In this document: piece by piece, positions 8,576-17,140 of the stretch
Numbering within the stretch: the first letter of the stretch is position 1
Layout: every line of letters starts with the position of its first letter
Source of the DNA: Spirochaetota bacterium
GTDB lineage: Bacteria > Spirochaetota > UBA4802 > UBA5550
Direction of reading: 5' to 3'
NCBI GenBank assembly: GCA_017999915.1
Contig: JAGNKX010000005.1
Span: forward strand, 186,001-250,000
Length of the DNA stretch: 64,000 nucleotides
Position numbers and translations under genes: made by a program
Notes under the pieces: model-generated
The model's database searches: none
What the model was told of the DNA's origin: nothing
What the model saw: the letters and a program-made list of their open reading frames with translations, nothing else

Positions 8576-10033
8576 TCAGAACCGCGAGTATATGAAGGGG
8601 CTGTAGGTCCCCCCCGCCATGGCCATGACGGAATAAAGAAAAATCGAAAGCAGCAGCGCCAATCCGCCGATGGCGAAGCCGTGTTTCGCAACGGCGCCGA
8701 GGGCGGAATTGCCGATGCGCGATATGCCCTCCCTGATCCTGTTTTCTAACCACGGCGCGATGGGCGTGGAAAAAAGCAGGGCCGCGGCCAGGGCGAATAT
8801 GACCTCGCCGGTCAGGTACATGGCGGGGAAATAGCTGCCATTGTGAAGGCCGTTGAAGCCGGCCATGGATTTCAGGTACGTGAAGGCGCCTCCGATGTCC
8901 GCCGATCTGAAGAAGACCCACCCGATCATGACAACCAGAAGGGCATAGCCATGGCGCAGGGGCCTGGCGCTTCTATTGATGATATCTCCGAGGCGCGTCC
9001 TCTCCACGAGCTGGAATAGGCCGTGCCAGAGGCCCCACACGATGAACGTCCAGTTGGCGCCGTGCCACAAACCGGTAAGGATAAATACGATCATGATGTT
9101 CATGAAAGTGTTGGCTTTGGACTGCCGGTTCCCGCCCAGGGGAATGTATACATAATCCCTGAACCAGGCGGACAGGGTGATATGCCATCGCCGCCAGAAT
9201 TCGCGCATCGACTGCGAGATATAGGGATAATTGAAATTCTCCGTCAGGGTGAAACCGAGCATGCCGGCGACCCCGATGGCCATGTCCGTATACCCTGAAA
9301 AATCAAAGAAGAGCTGGAACGTGTAGCATATGACGCCCAGCCACGCGACCTCGCAGGAGAGAAGATCCGGGGCGATGGCGAAGACCTGGTTCGCCACATT
9401 GCCCAGGGCCGTGGCTATTATCATTTTTTTCCCGAGTCCGATGATGAAGCGCCGTATCCCCTGTGTGAATCCGTCAAGGGTGATCTGCCTCCGCGCAAGC
9501 TGCCCGGCGATAACATCATACCTCATAATGGGACCGGACACGATCTGCGGAAACATTGTTATATAGAGTGATGTCTCCAGGGGGTTGTCATTGGCCCGGG
9601 AGTCCCGGCGATAGACATCGACGAGGTACGACAGTGTCTGGAACGTAAAAAAGGATATCCCTATGGGGATGTGCAGGGGCTTGATCAGGATCGGTGAAAC
9701 CTCGATCAGCGGCAGCACCGCGTTGAGATTGGCGACGATGAAGGCCGTGTACTTGAAAAAGGCCAGCATTCCCACGTTGACGATGATCGCGACGGTGATT
9801 ATCCGTCTTGCCAGGCGCGGCTTTCCGCCGTTACGGCCGATCATGCGGGCGAAGCCGTAATTCATCAGCGCCGAGGCGACCAGCAGGATCACATAGTATT
9901 TCTCTCCCAGGGCGTAGAAGACAAGGCTTGCCGCGAGCAACAGGGGATTGCGCCACTCCTTTTTTATAACGGTGTTGAGCGCCAGTACGATGGGAAGAAA
10001 AATGAAGAGAAAATCTACGGAATTAAATGCCAT
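8576..10033 (-). CDS. MBOAT family O-acyltransferase (AlgI/DltB type)
   Basis: A 485-residue polytopic membrane protein with the MBOAT landmarks in order: ISFFTFQTLSYLVDVYRR, FDFSGYTDMAIGVAGMLGF, REFWRRWHITLSAWFRDYVYIPLGGNR, and LTGLWHGANWTFIVWG. Both conserved histidines (RRWHI and LWHG, the second being the catalytic one in DltB) are kept. It moves an acyl group, usually acetyl, across the inner membrane for transfer to a polymer by the SGNH partner. That partner follows in the same direction, so the two should be one operon. A second, separate MBOAT cassette lies at 18665-21195. Confidence 0.93.
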   Translation of the reverse strand: MAFNSVDFLFIFLPIVLALNTVIKKEWRNPLLLAASLVFYALGEKYYVILLVASALMNYGFARMIGRNGGKPRLARRIITVAIIVNVGMLAFFKYTAFIVANLNAVLPLIEVSPILIKPLHIPIGISFFTFQTLSYLVDVYRRDSRANDNPLETSLYITMFPQIVSGPIMRYDVIAGQLARRQITLDGFTQGIRRFIIGLGKKMIIATALGNVANQVFAIAPDLLSCEVAWLGVICYTFQLFFDFSGYTDMAIGVAGMLGFTLTENFNYPYISQSMREFWRRWHITLSAWFRDYVYIPLGGNRQSKANTFMNIMIVFILTGLWHGANWTFIVWGLWHGLFQLVERTRLGDIINRSARPLRHGYALLVVMIGWVFFRSADIGGAFTYLKSMAGFNGLHNGSYFPAMYLTGEVIFALAAALLFSTPIAPWLENRIREGISRIGNSALGAVAKHGFAIGGLALLLSIFLYSVMAMAGGTYSPFIYSRF

Positions 10034-10364
10034 AGGGCGTCCAGGGTCCTTTCCTTTCGTGATGGCGCTTTCCAGGCATAACGGGTGTCATCGGGCCATC
10101 GGCCAGCCTGTTTACGCGGCATATTGTTGCATCCGGAACCGTTCATGCCGGCCCGATCGGACCGGAACAAACAAGATTCCCGCCATCGAAAATGGATGTC
10201 GAGGGGAATATTAGTCAATCAATAATTTATACATCGGGCGGTTTCAGGAGAATGCAAATCGCGTCAAATAGATCATGGAAGCTTCACATAATTATCCTCC
10301 CCCAGAAAAAATCATTGATAATAGACAACGAATATTATGTCATGTACCGCGAACGGGGCCCCCG
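10034..10364. other. Intergenic region without a recognised gene
   Basis: This gap separates the MBOAT cassette (leftward) from the glycoside-hydrolase gene (rightward), so it must hold two divergent promoters. The right half (10210-10345) is much richer in A and T than its surroundings. Short open frames here have no ribosome sites or recognisable motifs. Confidence 0.5.
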
Positions 10365-11843
10365 ATGAACAAGAACCTGAACAAGATCATTGTAGCCATA
10401 CTGGCCGCGTGCACCGTGGCGGCCGGCGTCATAACCCACTGGGACATGGTCCGCTACCTCCACGACTGCATCCTCGGCTTTTACATAGAGGCGGCGGAGA
10501 CGCTGATGCCGTCGAGCCCGACCTACACCATCGTCGACCACCGCTCCTACCGTCCCCAGGTGAGGACCTACCGCGACCTGCCGGAGGGCTTCATCCACAG
10601 CGGGAGCCTCCTCATGTACCGGGCCGGCGGCGAGGACGAGGACCTGGGCGACATCGCCTCCGGGGCCGTGGGCTACACCGATTACTACCGCGCCTCCAGC
10701 CTAGCCTCGGCGATCCGCGATTATAACGGCCTGCGGGGAAGCGACGTGCCGGCCGGGACCGCCCTGGTGATACCCGGGTCGGCGCCGGCCCTGCGCCACG
10801 ACCCGAGGAACCAGGTCATGCCTCCCCTGATCGCGGCCCGGGGCCTCTATTTCACCGGCACCAGCCTGGGCGGCAACAAGATCCTGGGCAACCTCGACCG
10901 CTTCAGGGAGCTTGGCATCAACACCATCGTCTTCGACGCCAAGGACATCGGCGGCGACCTGAGCTACTATAGCAGGGTACCGGAAGTCCAGCGCCTGGAT
11001 ACCCATGAAAAGCGCTCCATCGACAACATAGAAAAATTCATCCGCACCCTGAAGGAAAACGGCTTCTACACCGTGGCCCGCATGGCGGTGTTCCACGACC
11101 ACCTCCTCCGGAAAAAGGACCGCTCCCTGGCGATACAGTCGCGCGGCGGCGGCGCGTGGAGCCCCGGCGCCAAGGAGAAATGGTGCGACCCGACCAACAG
11201 GAAAGTGCAGGATTACAATATCGCCATGGCCGTGGAGCTGGCGGAGCTGGGCGTGGACGAAATCCAGTTCGACTACATCCGCTTCCCCACCACGGGCAAC
11301 CAGGGCGACATCGCCTTCAAATACGATTTCGGCAAAATGTCCCGCGAGCAGGCCATCACCCATTTCCTGAAGCGGGCCCACGACGCCATTGCCGCTCGCA
11401 AGTCGCGCCTGTCCATCGACATTTTCGGCGTCGTGGCCTGGGGCAAGACGGTGGACATCAACAGCACCGGCCAGCGGATCGAGCTCCTGGCCAGGCACTG
11501 CGATATCATATCGCCCATGCTCTATCCATCGCACTTCAACGACGATTTCGACGGATACGCCAGGCCCGGCGACAACCCCTATTACTTCATATACAGCGGC
11601 TGCCAGAAGGTGATCGCCCTGGCCGGGAAGAATGCCATCGTGCGGCCGTGGCTCCAGGCCTTCCGGTGGCGCGTTTCCAACTACAACAGCCAGTATATCA
11701 AGACGCAGATCAAGGCCACCGATGAATCGGGCGCAAAGGGCTACCTCTTCTGGAACGCGGCGAACGACTATGACACCGTCATGCGTGCCCTGGAGGACAT
11801 GAACGGCGTCAAGACTGCCAGAGACGACACCAAAGATAATTGA
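10365..11843 (+). CDS. Putative glycoside hydrolase (DUF4015 family) with LysM-like segment
   Basis: N-terminal hydrophobic anchor (IIVAILAACTVAAGVI), then around residues 75-140 a LysM-like stretch (GDIASG...YRASSLASAIRDYNGL, then VPAGTALVIPG), then a large domain that looks like a TIM barrel of the DUF4015 putative glycosyl hydrolase family. Strand ends include INTIVFDAKDIGGDL, VDEIQFDYIRFPT, LSIDIFGVVAWG and CDIISPMLYPSHF, giving the acidic residues expected of a retaining hydrolase. It should act outside the inner membrane on cell wall or an exopolysaccharide. Start taken at 10365, since the upstream frame to 10275 lacks a ribosome site. It is 45 bases ahead of the DapF-like gene in the same direction. 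Confidence 0.78.
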   Translation: MNKNLNKIIVAILAACTVAAGVITHWDMVRYLHDCILGFYIEAAETLMPSSPTYTIVDHRSYRPQVRTYRDLPEGFIHSGSLLMYRAGGEDEDLGDIASGAVGYTDYYRASSLASAIRDYNGLRGSDVPAGTALVIPGSAPALRHDPRNQVMPPLIAARGLYFTGTSLGGNKILGNLDRFRELGINTIVFDAKDIGGDLSYYSRVPEVQRLDTHEKRSIDNIEKFIRTLKENGFYTVARMAVFHDHLLRKKDRSLAIQSRGGGAWSPGAKEKWCDPTNRKVQDYNIAMAVELAELGVDEIQFDYIRFPTTGNQGDIAFKYDFGKMSREQAITHFLKRAHDAIAARKSRLSIDIFGVVAWGKTVDINSTGQRIELLARHCDIISPMLYPSHFNDDFDGYARPGDNPYYFIYSGCQKVIALAGKNAIVRPWLQAFRWRVSNYNSQYIKTQIKATDESGAKGYLFWNAANDYDTVMRALEDMNGVKTARDDTKDN

Positions 11844-11888
11844 CCGTGACCGTCGCGGGGAATATACTTTCATCAAGGGACCATCATC

Positions 11889-12752
11889 ATGGATTTCTAT
11901 AAATACCACGGATTGGGCAACGATTATATCGTCATCGACCCGGGCAGGAACGATGTGTCCCTCACGCCGGAAAATATCATCCTCATCTGCGACCGCAATC
12001 TCGGCATCGGATCGGACGGGATCCTCCACGGCCCGTTCTTTGACAACGGTTCCATCAGCGTGCGGATATTCAATCCCGACGGCAGCGAGGCGGAAAAGAG
12101 CGGAAACGGCGCGAGGATCTTCACGCGCCACCTCCATGAGCACGGCCATATCAGGGGGGACACCGCCGCCTTCGACACCCTCGGCGGGCCCATCACGGCG
12201 CGGGTGCTGGATACGGGAACATACGGCATCCGGGTCAACATGGGTACCTGCGCCTTTGACAGCGAAAAAATCCCGGCGGCGGGGCCGCGCCGCGAGGTGA
12301 TCAACGAGGCGATTGAAGTAAAAGGAAGAACATTCCGAATGACCTGCGTATCCGTGGGAAACCCCCACTGCGTGATTCCCCTGGACGACATATCCAAAGG
12401 CCTTGCCTGCGACATCGGCCCACTCATCGAGCGTCATCCCCTCTTCCCCAACCGCATCAACATGCAGCTGGCGAAGGTGATTGACCGCCGGACCCTGCGA
12501 ATAGAGATCTGGGAGCGCGGCGCCGGCTACACCCTCGCGTCGGGCAGCAGCAGCTGCGCGGCCGCCTGCGCCTGCCGCCGCCTCGGGCTGGTTGACGGCA
12601 GCGTCACGGTGCTCATGCCGGGCGGGCCCCTTTCGATAGAGATAGGCGGCGACTGGTCGGTTGCCATGACGGGGCCCGTGGCCAGCGTGTCCGAAGGAAA
12701 TTTTACGCCGGAATTCAGGAGGCTCCTGGACCGCGGCGCTCATAAAAGCTGA
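11889..12752 (+). CDS. Diaminopimelate epimerase-family protein with Ser-for-Cys at both catalytic positions
   Basis: 287 residues, normal length for DapF, with the family's two mirrored lobes: KYHGLGNDYIVID at the start, NPDGSEAEKSGNGARIF at 62-78, VSVGNPHCVI at 154-162 and ERGAGYTLASGSSS at 209-222. In characterised DapF enzymes two cysteines lie in CGNG and ACGSG-type motifs and act as the paired acid and base. Here both are serine (71, codon AGC; 218, codon TCG), and the glutamate before the second one is tyrosine 214. The frame is clean. It may be a slow epimerase, another racemase or isomerase of the fold, or a lineage variant. A gamma carbonic anhydrase gene follows after 17 bases. Confidence 0.85.
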   Translation: MDFYKYHGLGNDYIVIDPGRNDVSLTPENIILICDRNLGIGSDGILHGPFFDNGSISVRIFNPDGSEAEKSGNGARIFTRHLHEHGHIRGDTAAFDTLGGPITARVLDTGTYGIRVNMGTCAFDSEKIPAAGPRREVINEAIEVKGRTFRMTCVSVGNPHCVIPLDDISKGLACDIGPLIERHPLFPNRINMQLAKVIDRRTLRIEIWERGAGYTLASGSSSCAAACACRRLGLVDGSVTVLMPGGPLSIEIGGDWSVAMTGPVASVSEGNFTPEFRRLLDRGAHKS

Positions 12753-12769
12753 GACAGGATGACGAGGCC

Positions 12770-13294
12770 ATGAAATACGACCTGGGCGACCGGAGGATAA
12801 TCATCGAGGGAGACGACTGCTTCATCGCGGAAACGGCCGTGGTGGTCGGATCGGTGCGCATCGGCAACAACGCCAGCGTCTGGTTCAACGCCGTGGTGCG
12901 GGCCGATGACGGCGTGATAGTTATCGGCGAGAGCTCGAATATCCAGGACGGCGCCGTGCTCCACTGCGACAGTGAAAACGACCTGGTGATCGGCCGGGGC
13001 GTCACCGTGGCCCACAAGGCCATGCTCCACAGCTGCACCGTCGGCGACAACTCCCTCATCGGGATCAACGCGGTGGTGCTGAACGGGGCGGTCATAGGAA
13101 AGAACTGCCTGGTGGGCGCCGGCGCCCTGGTGCTGGAGAAGAGCGTTATCCCGGACAACTCCGTGGTGCTGGGGGCGCCGGCGAAGGTCGCGCGTCCCGT
13201 GACGCCGGAGCAGATCGACGAAATGCTCGACGCGGCTGAGCACTATATCCGGAATTTTAAGAACTTCAAGAAGAACCTGAAGAAGATCCAGTAG
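12770..13294 (+). CDS. Gamma carbonic anhydrase-like hexapeptide-repeat protein (YrdA/PaaY type)
   Basis: A 174-residue left-handed beta-helix protein made of hexapeptide repeats (VVVGSVRIGNNASVW, IQDGAVLHCD, VIGRGVTVAHKAMLHSC and later turns), ending in a helical tail. The three zinc histidines are present with the family's spacing (65, 82, 87). These trimeric proteins are called carbonic anhydrases, but many members have weak or other activity, so the function is only probable. It follows the DapF-like gene closely in the same direction, so they are likely co-transcribed. Confidence 0.88.
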   Translation: MKYDLGDRRIIIEGDDCFIAETAVVVGSVRIGNNASVWFNAVVRADDGVIVIGESSNIQDGAVLHCDSENDLVIGRGVTVAHKAMLHSCTVGDNSLIGINAVVLNGAVIGKNCLVGAGALVLEKSVIPDNSVVLGAPAKVARPVTPEQIDEMLDAAEHYIRNFKNFKKNLKKIQ

Positions 13295-13407
13295 CTGATT
13301 TTAGCCGCGATGACCGCGTCTCCCCATCCCGTCAGTCGGGACGATATCCCCCGCAATAGGGCACGTAGGCCGCGTCCATTTCCATCAGGTGATGCTCGAG
13401 CCGCTCC

Positions 13408-13815
13408 CTATTTCTTGTCCTTAAGATGGGGGACGAACACCATGTCCGATTTCAAGATATGGTTTTCCCACCACTTCCGGACCTCCTTGTCCACGTCCAG
13501 CGCCAGGTATGAATCAGCGCCCCTGGCCCTGTATTCATTCATTATTTTCGCGTATTTCCGGCGAAATACCTCATGTTCTCTGCGGTGCATGTCGAGGCCC
13601 GGGTAGACGGCGCGGACCATAAGACCTTCCTCCGCGTCGAAATGCTTCTCGACATATGATTCGAGGTATTCAAGCATCATCACCATCTCGACTTTCGACT
13701 TATTACTGTAAATCGACAGCTCCAGGGCATCGATCCTTTTAAAAAGCTCCCGGTGCTGGCTGTCGATCTCCTCGATGCCGGTTTCCAGTCGTTTATCCCA
13801 TTCCAGCGCCGCCAT
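13408..13815 (-). CDS. Bacteriohemerythrin
   Basis: 135 residues, the size of a single-domain hemerythrin. The di-iron ligands can be placed: His 21 (SQHRELF), His 58 and Glu 62 (KHFDAEE), His 77 and His 81 (MHRREHE), and the WWENHILKSD motif with the last His and Asp. It binds oxygen reversibly and in anaerobes is thought to store, sense or deliver oxygen. AAGGAG lies seven bases upstream of ATG 13815. The LarA-like gene is upstream on the same strand, 70 bases away. Confidence 0.92.
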   Translation of the reverse strand: MAALEWDKRLETGIEEIDSQHRELFKRIDALELSIYSNKSKVEMVMMLEYLESYVEKHFDAEEGLMVRAVYPGLDMHRREHEVFRRKYAKIMNEYRARGADSYLALDVDKEVRKWWENHILKSDMVFVPHLKDKK

Positions 13816-13885
13816 AACCGGACTCCTTATTTATCCTTTATCTTCAATAAACAAATAATCGCAAACTAATTTCATAACAGGGTCA

Positions 13886-15229
13886 TTATCGGCCCTGCAT
13901 GGATCCAGGCCCTTCCCCCACCATGGCGAATGTCGCTCCGCCCTCGGGGAACACCGCCACCGTGGCGTTTTTCCCGAGCTTTTTCATGGCGCGGCCGACG
14001 ACCTCGGCCGGGTCCTGGCACTTCACGAACATGCTCACGGCCTTTGCTTCCTCGTCGCTCAGCGACGGAACGAAGAAGAAGAGATCATACTGGCGCATCA
14101 GCTGCATTGAATAATAGAGCAGGAATTTATCCTCCACCGGAAGGCCCTTCCTCACCCTGTCAAGGAAGCCGCGGACCCGGGCCGGCCCCAGGAGGCGGAG
14201 AAGCGCCTTGAGCATCGGCAGGGGCAGCCGCTTATCCGGCGGCTTGATATCGTCGAGGCCGCGCTCGGCCTTCAGGAACCCCATGATGACGCCGCCGGGC
14301 CTCAGGGCCGGGAGGGAATTCCCGACGCATTTCATTCCCTGCTTGAAGTTGATGTCCATGGGGAAGGAATTGACGATGATGCCGTCCACCTGCCGCTCGA
14401 CGCGGAGGCCGCTTTCACGGCGGTTGTAATCTATGCACCGCCGGTGCGCCTCAATGGGATCCCCGGCGAAGGAGGCGATGACGCGGCCGCCGTGCTCGAC
14501 GACCACGTTCAGGCAGAAGATATCGGCGCCGATCATGGACCGGACCTCCTCCAGGTCCTGCCTGAAGGAGTTCTCCTCCGGCATCATGGCGACGCGGTTG
14601 AAGCGGTACGGCGGCTCCGCGATGATCTCGTGGTGCAGGCCGATGGTCTCGGCGTAGGCCACGCCGGGAAGGATGTTCTTCATGCCGCCGCCGAAGCCGG
14701 CCCAGAGGTGCGGCTCCACCAGGCCGATGAGCACAACGAGGTCCGCATCTTTAAGATTTTTATTGAGATAGACCGGGGTCTTGCGGGTCGTGGTGCCGAA
14801 GTAGTGGCAGGCCTTCAGGTCGAAGGCGTTATGGTTCTCCCACCGGACCAGCTTCAGGTTTTTCGGGCCGACCTTCGCCGCCATCTCCTGTTCGGTCATG
14901 GCGGTATGGACCCCCAGGGCGGGAATGACCGTGACGCCCTTCAGGGAGGCGCCGGCCTTCTTCAGGGAATCGAGGACCAGGTGGAAAAACTTGTGGGTCG
15001 GCGTGGGCCGGGTATTGTCGTCGACGATGATAACGATCTTCTTGCCCCTGAGCTTTCGCGCGGCCAGCGGCTTCGCGCCTACGGGCTTCCGCAGCGACTC
15101 CTTAACCAGGGAAAGCTCGTCCCCTTTTATCCTGCCGCCGCCCTGCCCTCGCCCGGGCATGATGACGTTCCACGTGTCCGGAAGATCCAATGATAGTGAA
15201 CCGGAGCCCCAGGGCATTGTTATTTCCAT
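13886..15229 (-). CDS. Nickel-dependent lactate racemase-family protein (LarA-like)
   Basis: About 447 residues. From the start at 15229, the catalytic residues fall on the same numbers as in Lactobacillus LarA: His 108 (ALGVHTAMTE), His 174 (VEPHLWAGF) and Lys 184 (GGGMKNILPG), the lysine that holds the pincer nickel cofactor. DDNTRPTPTHKF and ENHNAFD also match. So it is likely an active 2-hydroxyacid racemase or epimerase; the substrate cannot be read from sequence. The larB/C/E cofactor genes are not nearby. GAGG stands six bases before ATG 15229, which rules out the longer frame to 15343. Confidence 0.85.
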   Translation of the reverse strand: MEITMPWGSGSLSLDLPDTWNVIMPGRGQGGGRIKGDELSLVKESLRKPVGAKPLAARKLRGKKIVIIVDDNTRPTPTHKFFHLVLDSLKKAGASLKGVTVIPALGVHTAMTEQEMAAKVGPKNLKLVRWENHNAFDLKACHYFGTTTRKTPVYLNKNLKDADLVVLIGLVEPHLWAGFGGGMKNILPGVAYAETIGLHHEIIAEPPYRFNRVAMMPEENSFRQDLEEVRSMIGADIFCLNVVVEHGGRVIASFAGDPIEAHRRCIDYNRRESGLRVERQVDGIIVNSFPMDINFKQGMKCVGNSLPALRPGGVIMGFLKAERGLDDIKPPDKRLPLPMLKALLRLLGPARVRGFLDRVRKGLPVEDKFLLYYSMQLMRQYDLFFFVPSLSDEEAKAVSMFVKCQDPAEVVGRAMKKLGKNATVAVFPEGGATFAMVGEGPGSMQGR

Positions 15230-15583
15230 AAAACACCTCGCAGGACGGGAATGGGATATGTCTTTGAATCTCTTTGCGGCGAAAAATACTTCCGCAGACG
15301 CCTCTTTGTTTATTAAAGGCATTTTGAGGAAATTTGCAAGCATTTTATCGGGGCACTCAAAAACAGGGCGGCTCCGTCAAGGGGATGAGGACGAACGGTG
15401 CATAGTGCGACGCAAAAAATAATCACCCGGCAAAAACTATACTTTCTTTGAAAAATATATAGATTTCACTTCTTCATCATTTCTCAAAAGAGATTGACTT
15501 AAACTGATATTTTCAAGAAAATTTCCATAGATACAAGGCATCACCGGTATCCACTATATAAAAATAATATACAGGGGGATTCA
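15230..15583. other. AT-rich intergenic region, divergent promoters expected
   Basis: Between the leftward LarA-like gene and the rightward propeller lipoprotein. The right two thirds are clearly richer in A and T than the flanking genes. TTGACT at 15494-15499 is a possible -35 box, but no good -10 box sits at the right distance. No gene seen. Confidence 0.4.
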
Positions 15584-17071
15584 ATGAAGAAAAGTATTAC
15601 TCTTATTGTATCATTGCTGCTCACCGCTCTTTTCTTGAACTGCGACACCAATAAAAAAGACGACAAGAACAAGCTACTTTCGCTTCTTTTATTTTTACAG
15701 CCAAACTTTACCGGCGACGCGGTCTGGGCCAGATCCGTATCGGCGGGAACATCCGAATCAGGGATAAAATCCGTTTCGATTGGAAGCGACGGCATTTATG
15801 CGGCGGGGATTATTAACAGTAACTCGACCTACACTTTCGGAACTCAAAATGTGACCGGTATAAGCAGCAACAGCTATAATCCGGTACTGGTCAAATATGA
15901 CACAGCCGGCAACGCGATCTGGGCTAAATCGATCTCCGATGGACCGGCATCGGACCAAGAATCCTTATTTAACTGTGTCAAAGCAGGAAGCGACGGCATC
16001 TATGCAGTAGGGATTATTCAATCTACCACCAACTACAAATTCGGCACTGTAAACGTAGCCGGGATGTATTCCGGCAGCAATGTGGTTATTGTAAAATATG
16101 ATACGAATGGCAACGCGATCTGGGCAAAATCGGTCTCGGCAGGTTTAAACAGCTCCGAGTTCAATTCTGTCACAATAGGAAGCGATGGCATCTATGCTGC
16201 AGGTACGATTTGGGGAAACACTGAATATAAATTCGGCGATCAATCGGTAACCGGCAAATGGGCTGCACATAAAAACGCGGTTATTGTAAAATATGATACG
16301 AATGGCAACGCGATCTGGGCAAAATCAGTTACTACCGGTCCTAATCGTTCAGGTTTCAACGCCGTTTCAGCAGGAAGCGACGGAATCTATGCGGCCGGAT
16401 TTATAAGGGGCACCGTTGCTTTTTCATTCGACAGTCAATCTGTCTTAGGCACCTACAGCTCCTTTAACACGGTGCTGGTGAAATACGACACCAGCGGCAA
16501 TGCCCTCTGGGCAAAATCGGTTTCGGCAGGTTCGAACGACTCGTACCTAAATTCGGTTTCCGTGGGAAGTGACGGGATATATGCTGCTGGATACATCAAC
16601 AATACCGGGACCTACACCTTCGGCACTCAATCTGTGAATGGAACATTTTCAGGTTTTAATGCGGTGCTCGTAAAATACAATACGAGCGGCGACGCGGTCT
16701 GGGCAAAATCGGTGGCGGCCGGATCGAGCAACTCAATCATCAATTCCGTTTTCGCTGGTAGCGATGGCGTCTATGCGGCCAGACAAATTATGGGCACCAC
16801 GGCCTTCACGTTCGGCACCAAATCCGTTACCGGCACAACGATCGAGGACAATCCTGTCCTGGTGAAATACGATACCAGCGGCAATGCCCTCTGGGCAAAA
16901 TCAATATCAGCCGGATCAGCAAAATCATATTTCTATGGCGTTGTCAGCGGACCCATGGGCCTCTTTGCCGGCGGGCAGATATCCGATACAGGCACCTATA
17001 CATTCGGAACTCAATCCGTTAATGGCACCGCGGCGCTTGAGCTGAACAGCGTCCTGGTGAAATACCAGTAA
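15584..17071 (+). CDS. Seven-repeat beta-propeller lipoprotein
   Basis: A signal peptide ending in LTALFLNC gives a lipoprotein lipobox with Cys at residue 20. After a lysine/aspartate-rich linker come seven tandem repeats of about 62-66 residues. Each has the pattern GNAIWAKSVSAG, then NSVSVGSDGIYAAG, then TYTFGTQSVNG and ending VLVKYDTSG. Seven repeats suit a closed seven-bladed propeller on the cell surface or in the periplasm. The last repeat is the most divergent (GPMGLFAGG). Base composition is less GC-rich than in neighbouring genes, which may reflect transfer or surface-gene bias. Function unknown. A strong terminator follows. Confidence 0.85.
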   Translation: MKKSITLIVSLLLTALFLNCDTNKKDDKNKLLSLLLFLQPNFTGDAVWARSVSAGTSESGIKSVSIGSDGIYAAGIINSNSTYTFGTQNVTGISSNSYNPVLVKYDTAGNAIWAKSISDGPASDQESLFNCVKAGSDGIYAVGIIQSTTNYKFGTVNVAGMYSGSNVVIVKYDTNGNAIWAKSVSAGLNSSEFNSVTIGSDGIYAAGTIWGNTEYKFGDQSVTGKWAAHKNAVIVKYDTNGNAIWAKSVTTGPNRSGFNAVSAGSDGIYAAGFIRGTVAFSFDSQSVLGTYSSFNTVLVKYDTSGNALWAKSVSAGSNDSYLNSVSVGSDGIYAAGYINNTGTYTFGTQSVNGTFSGFNAVLVKYNTSGDAVWAKSVAAGSSNSIINSVFAGSDGVYAARQIMGTTAFTFGTKSVTGTTIEDNPVLVKYDTSGNALWAKSISAGSAKSYFYGVVSGPMGLFAGGQISDTGTYTFGTQSVNGTAALELNSVLVKYQ

Positions 17072-17097
17072 ATAAGTAATTTACTGCAATTGCACGG

Positions 17098-17129
17098 CAA
17101 GAAACCCCTCTTTTATGAGGGGTTTCTTG
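17098..17129. terminator. Bidirectional stem-loop terminator
   Basis: CAAGAAACCCCTC (17098-17110) and GAGGGGTTTCTTG (17117-17129) are exact inverse repeats with a six-base loop. It lies between the convergent propeller lipoprotein and the MBL-fold gene. Confidence 0.85.
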
Positions 17130-17140
17130 TCATAACCATT

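Noticed and set aside
8537-8921. N-terminal extension of the AlgJ-type gene
   Set aside because: The extension reads through the MBOAT gene in another frame and has an arginine/histidine-rich sequence without homology features.
10015-10218. 67-residue open frame between the MBOAT and glycoside-hydrolase genes
   Set aside because: No ribosome site, overlaps the MBOAT start, and composition does not suggest coding.
10701-12743. 680-residue open frame on the minus strand
   Set aside because: It lies opposite two real plus-strand genes (glycoside hydrolase and DapF-like). High-GC coding DNA often leaves the opposite strand open; its sequence has no family features.
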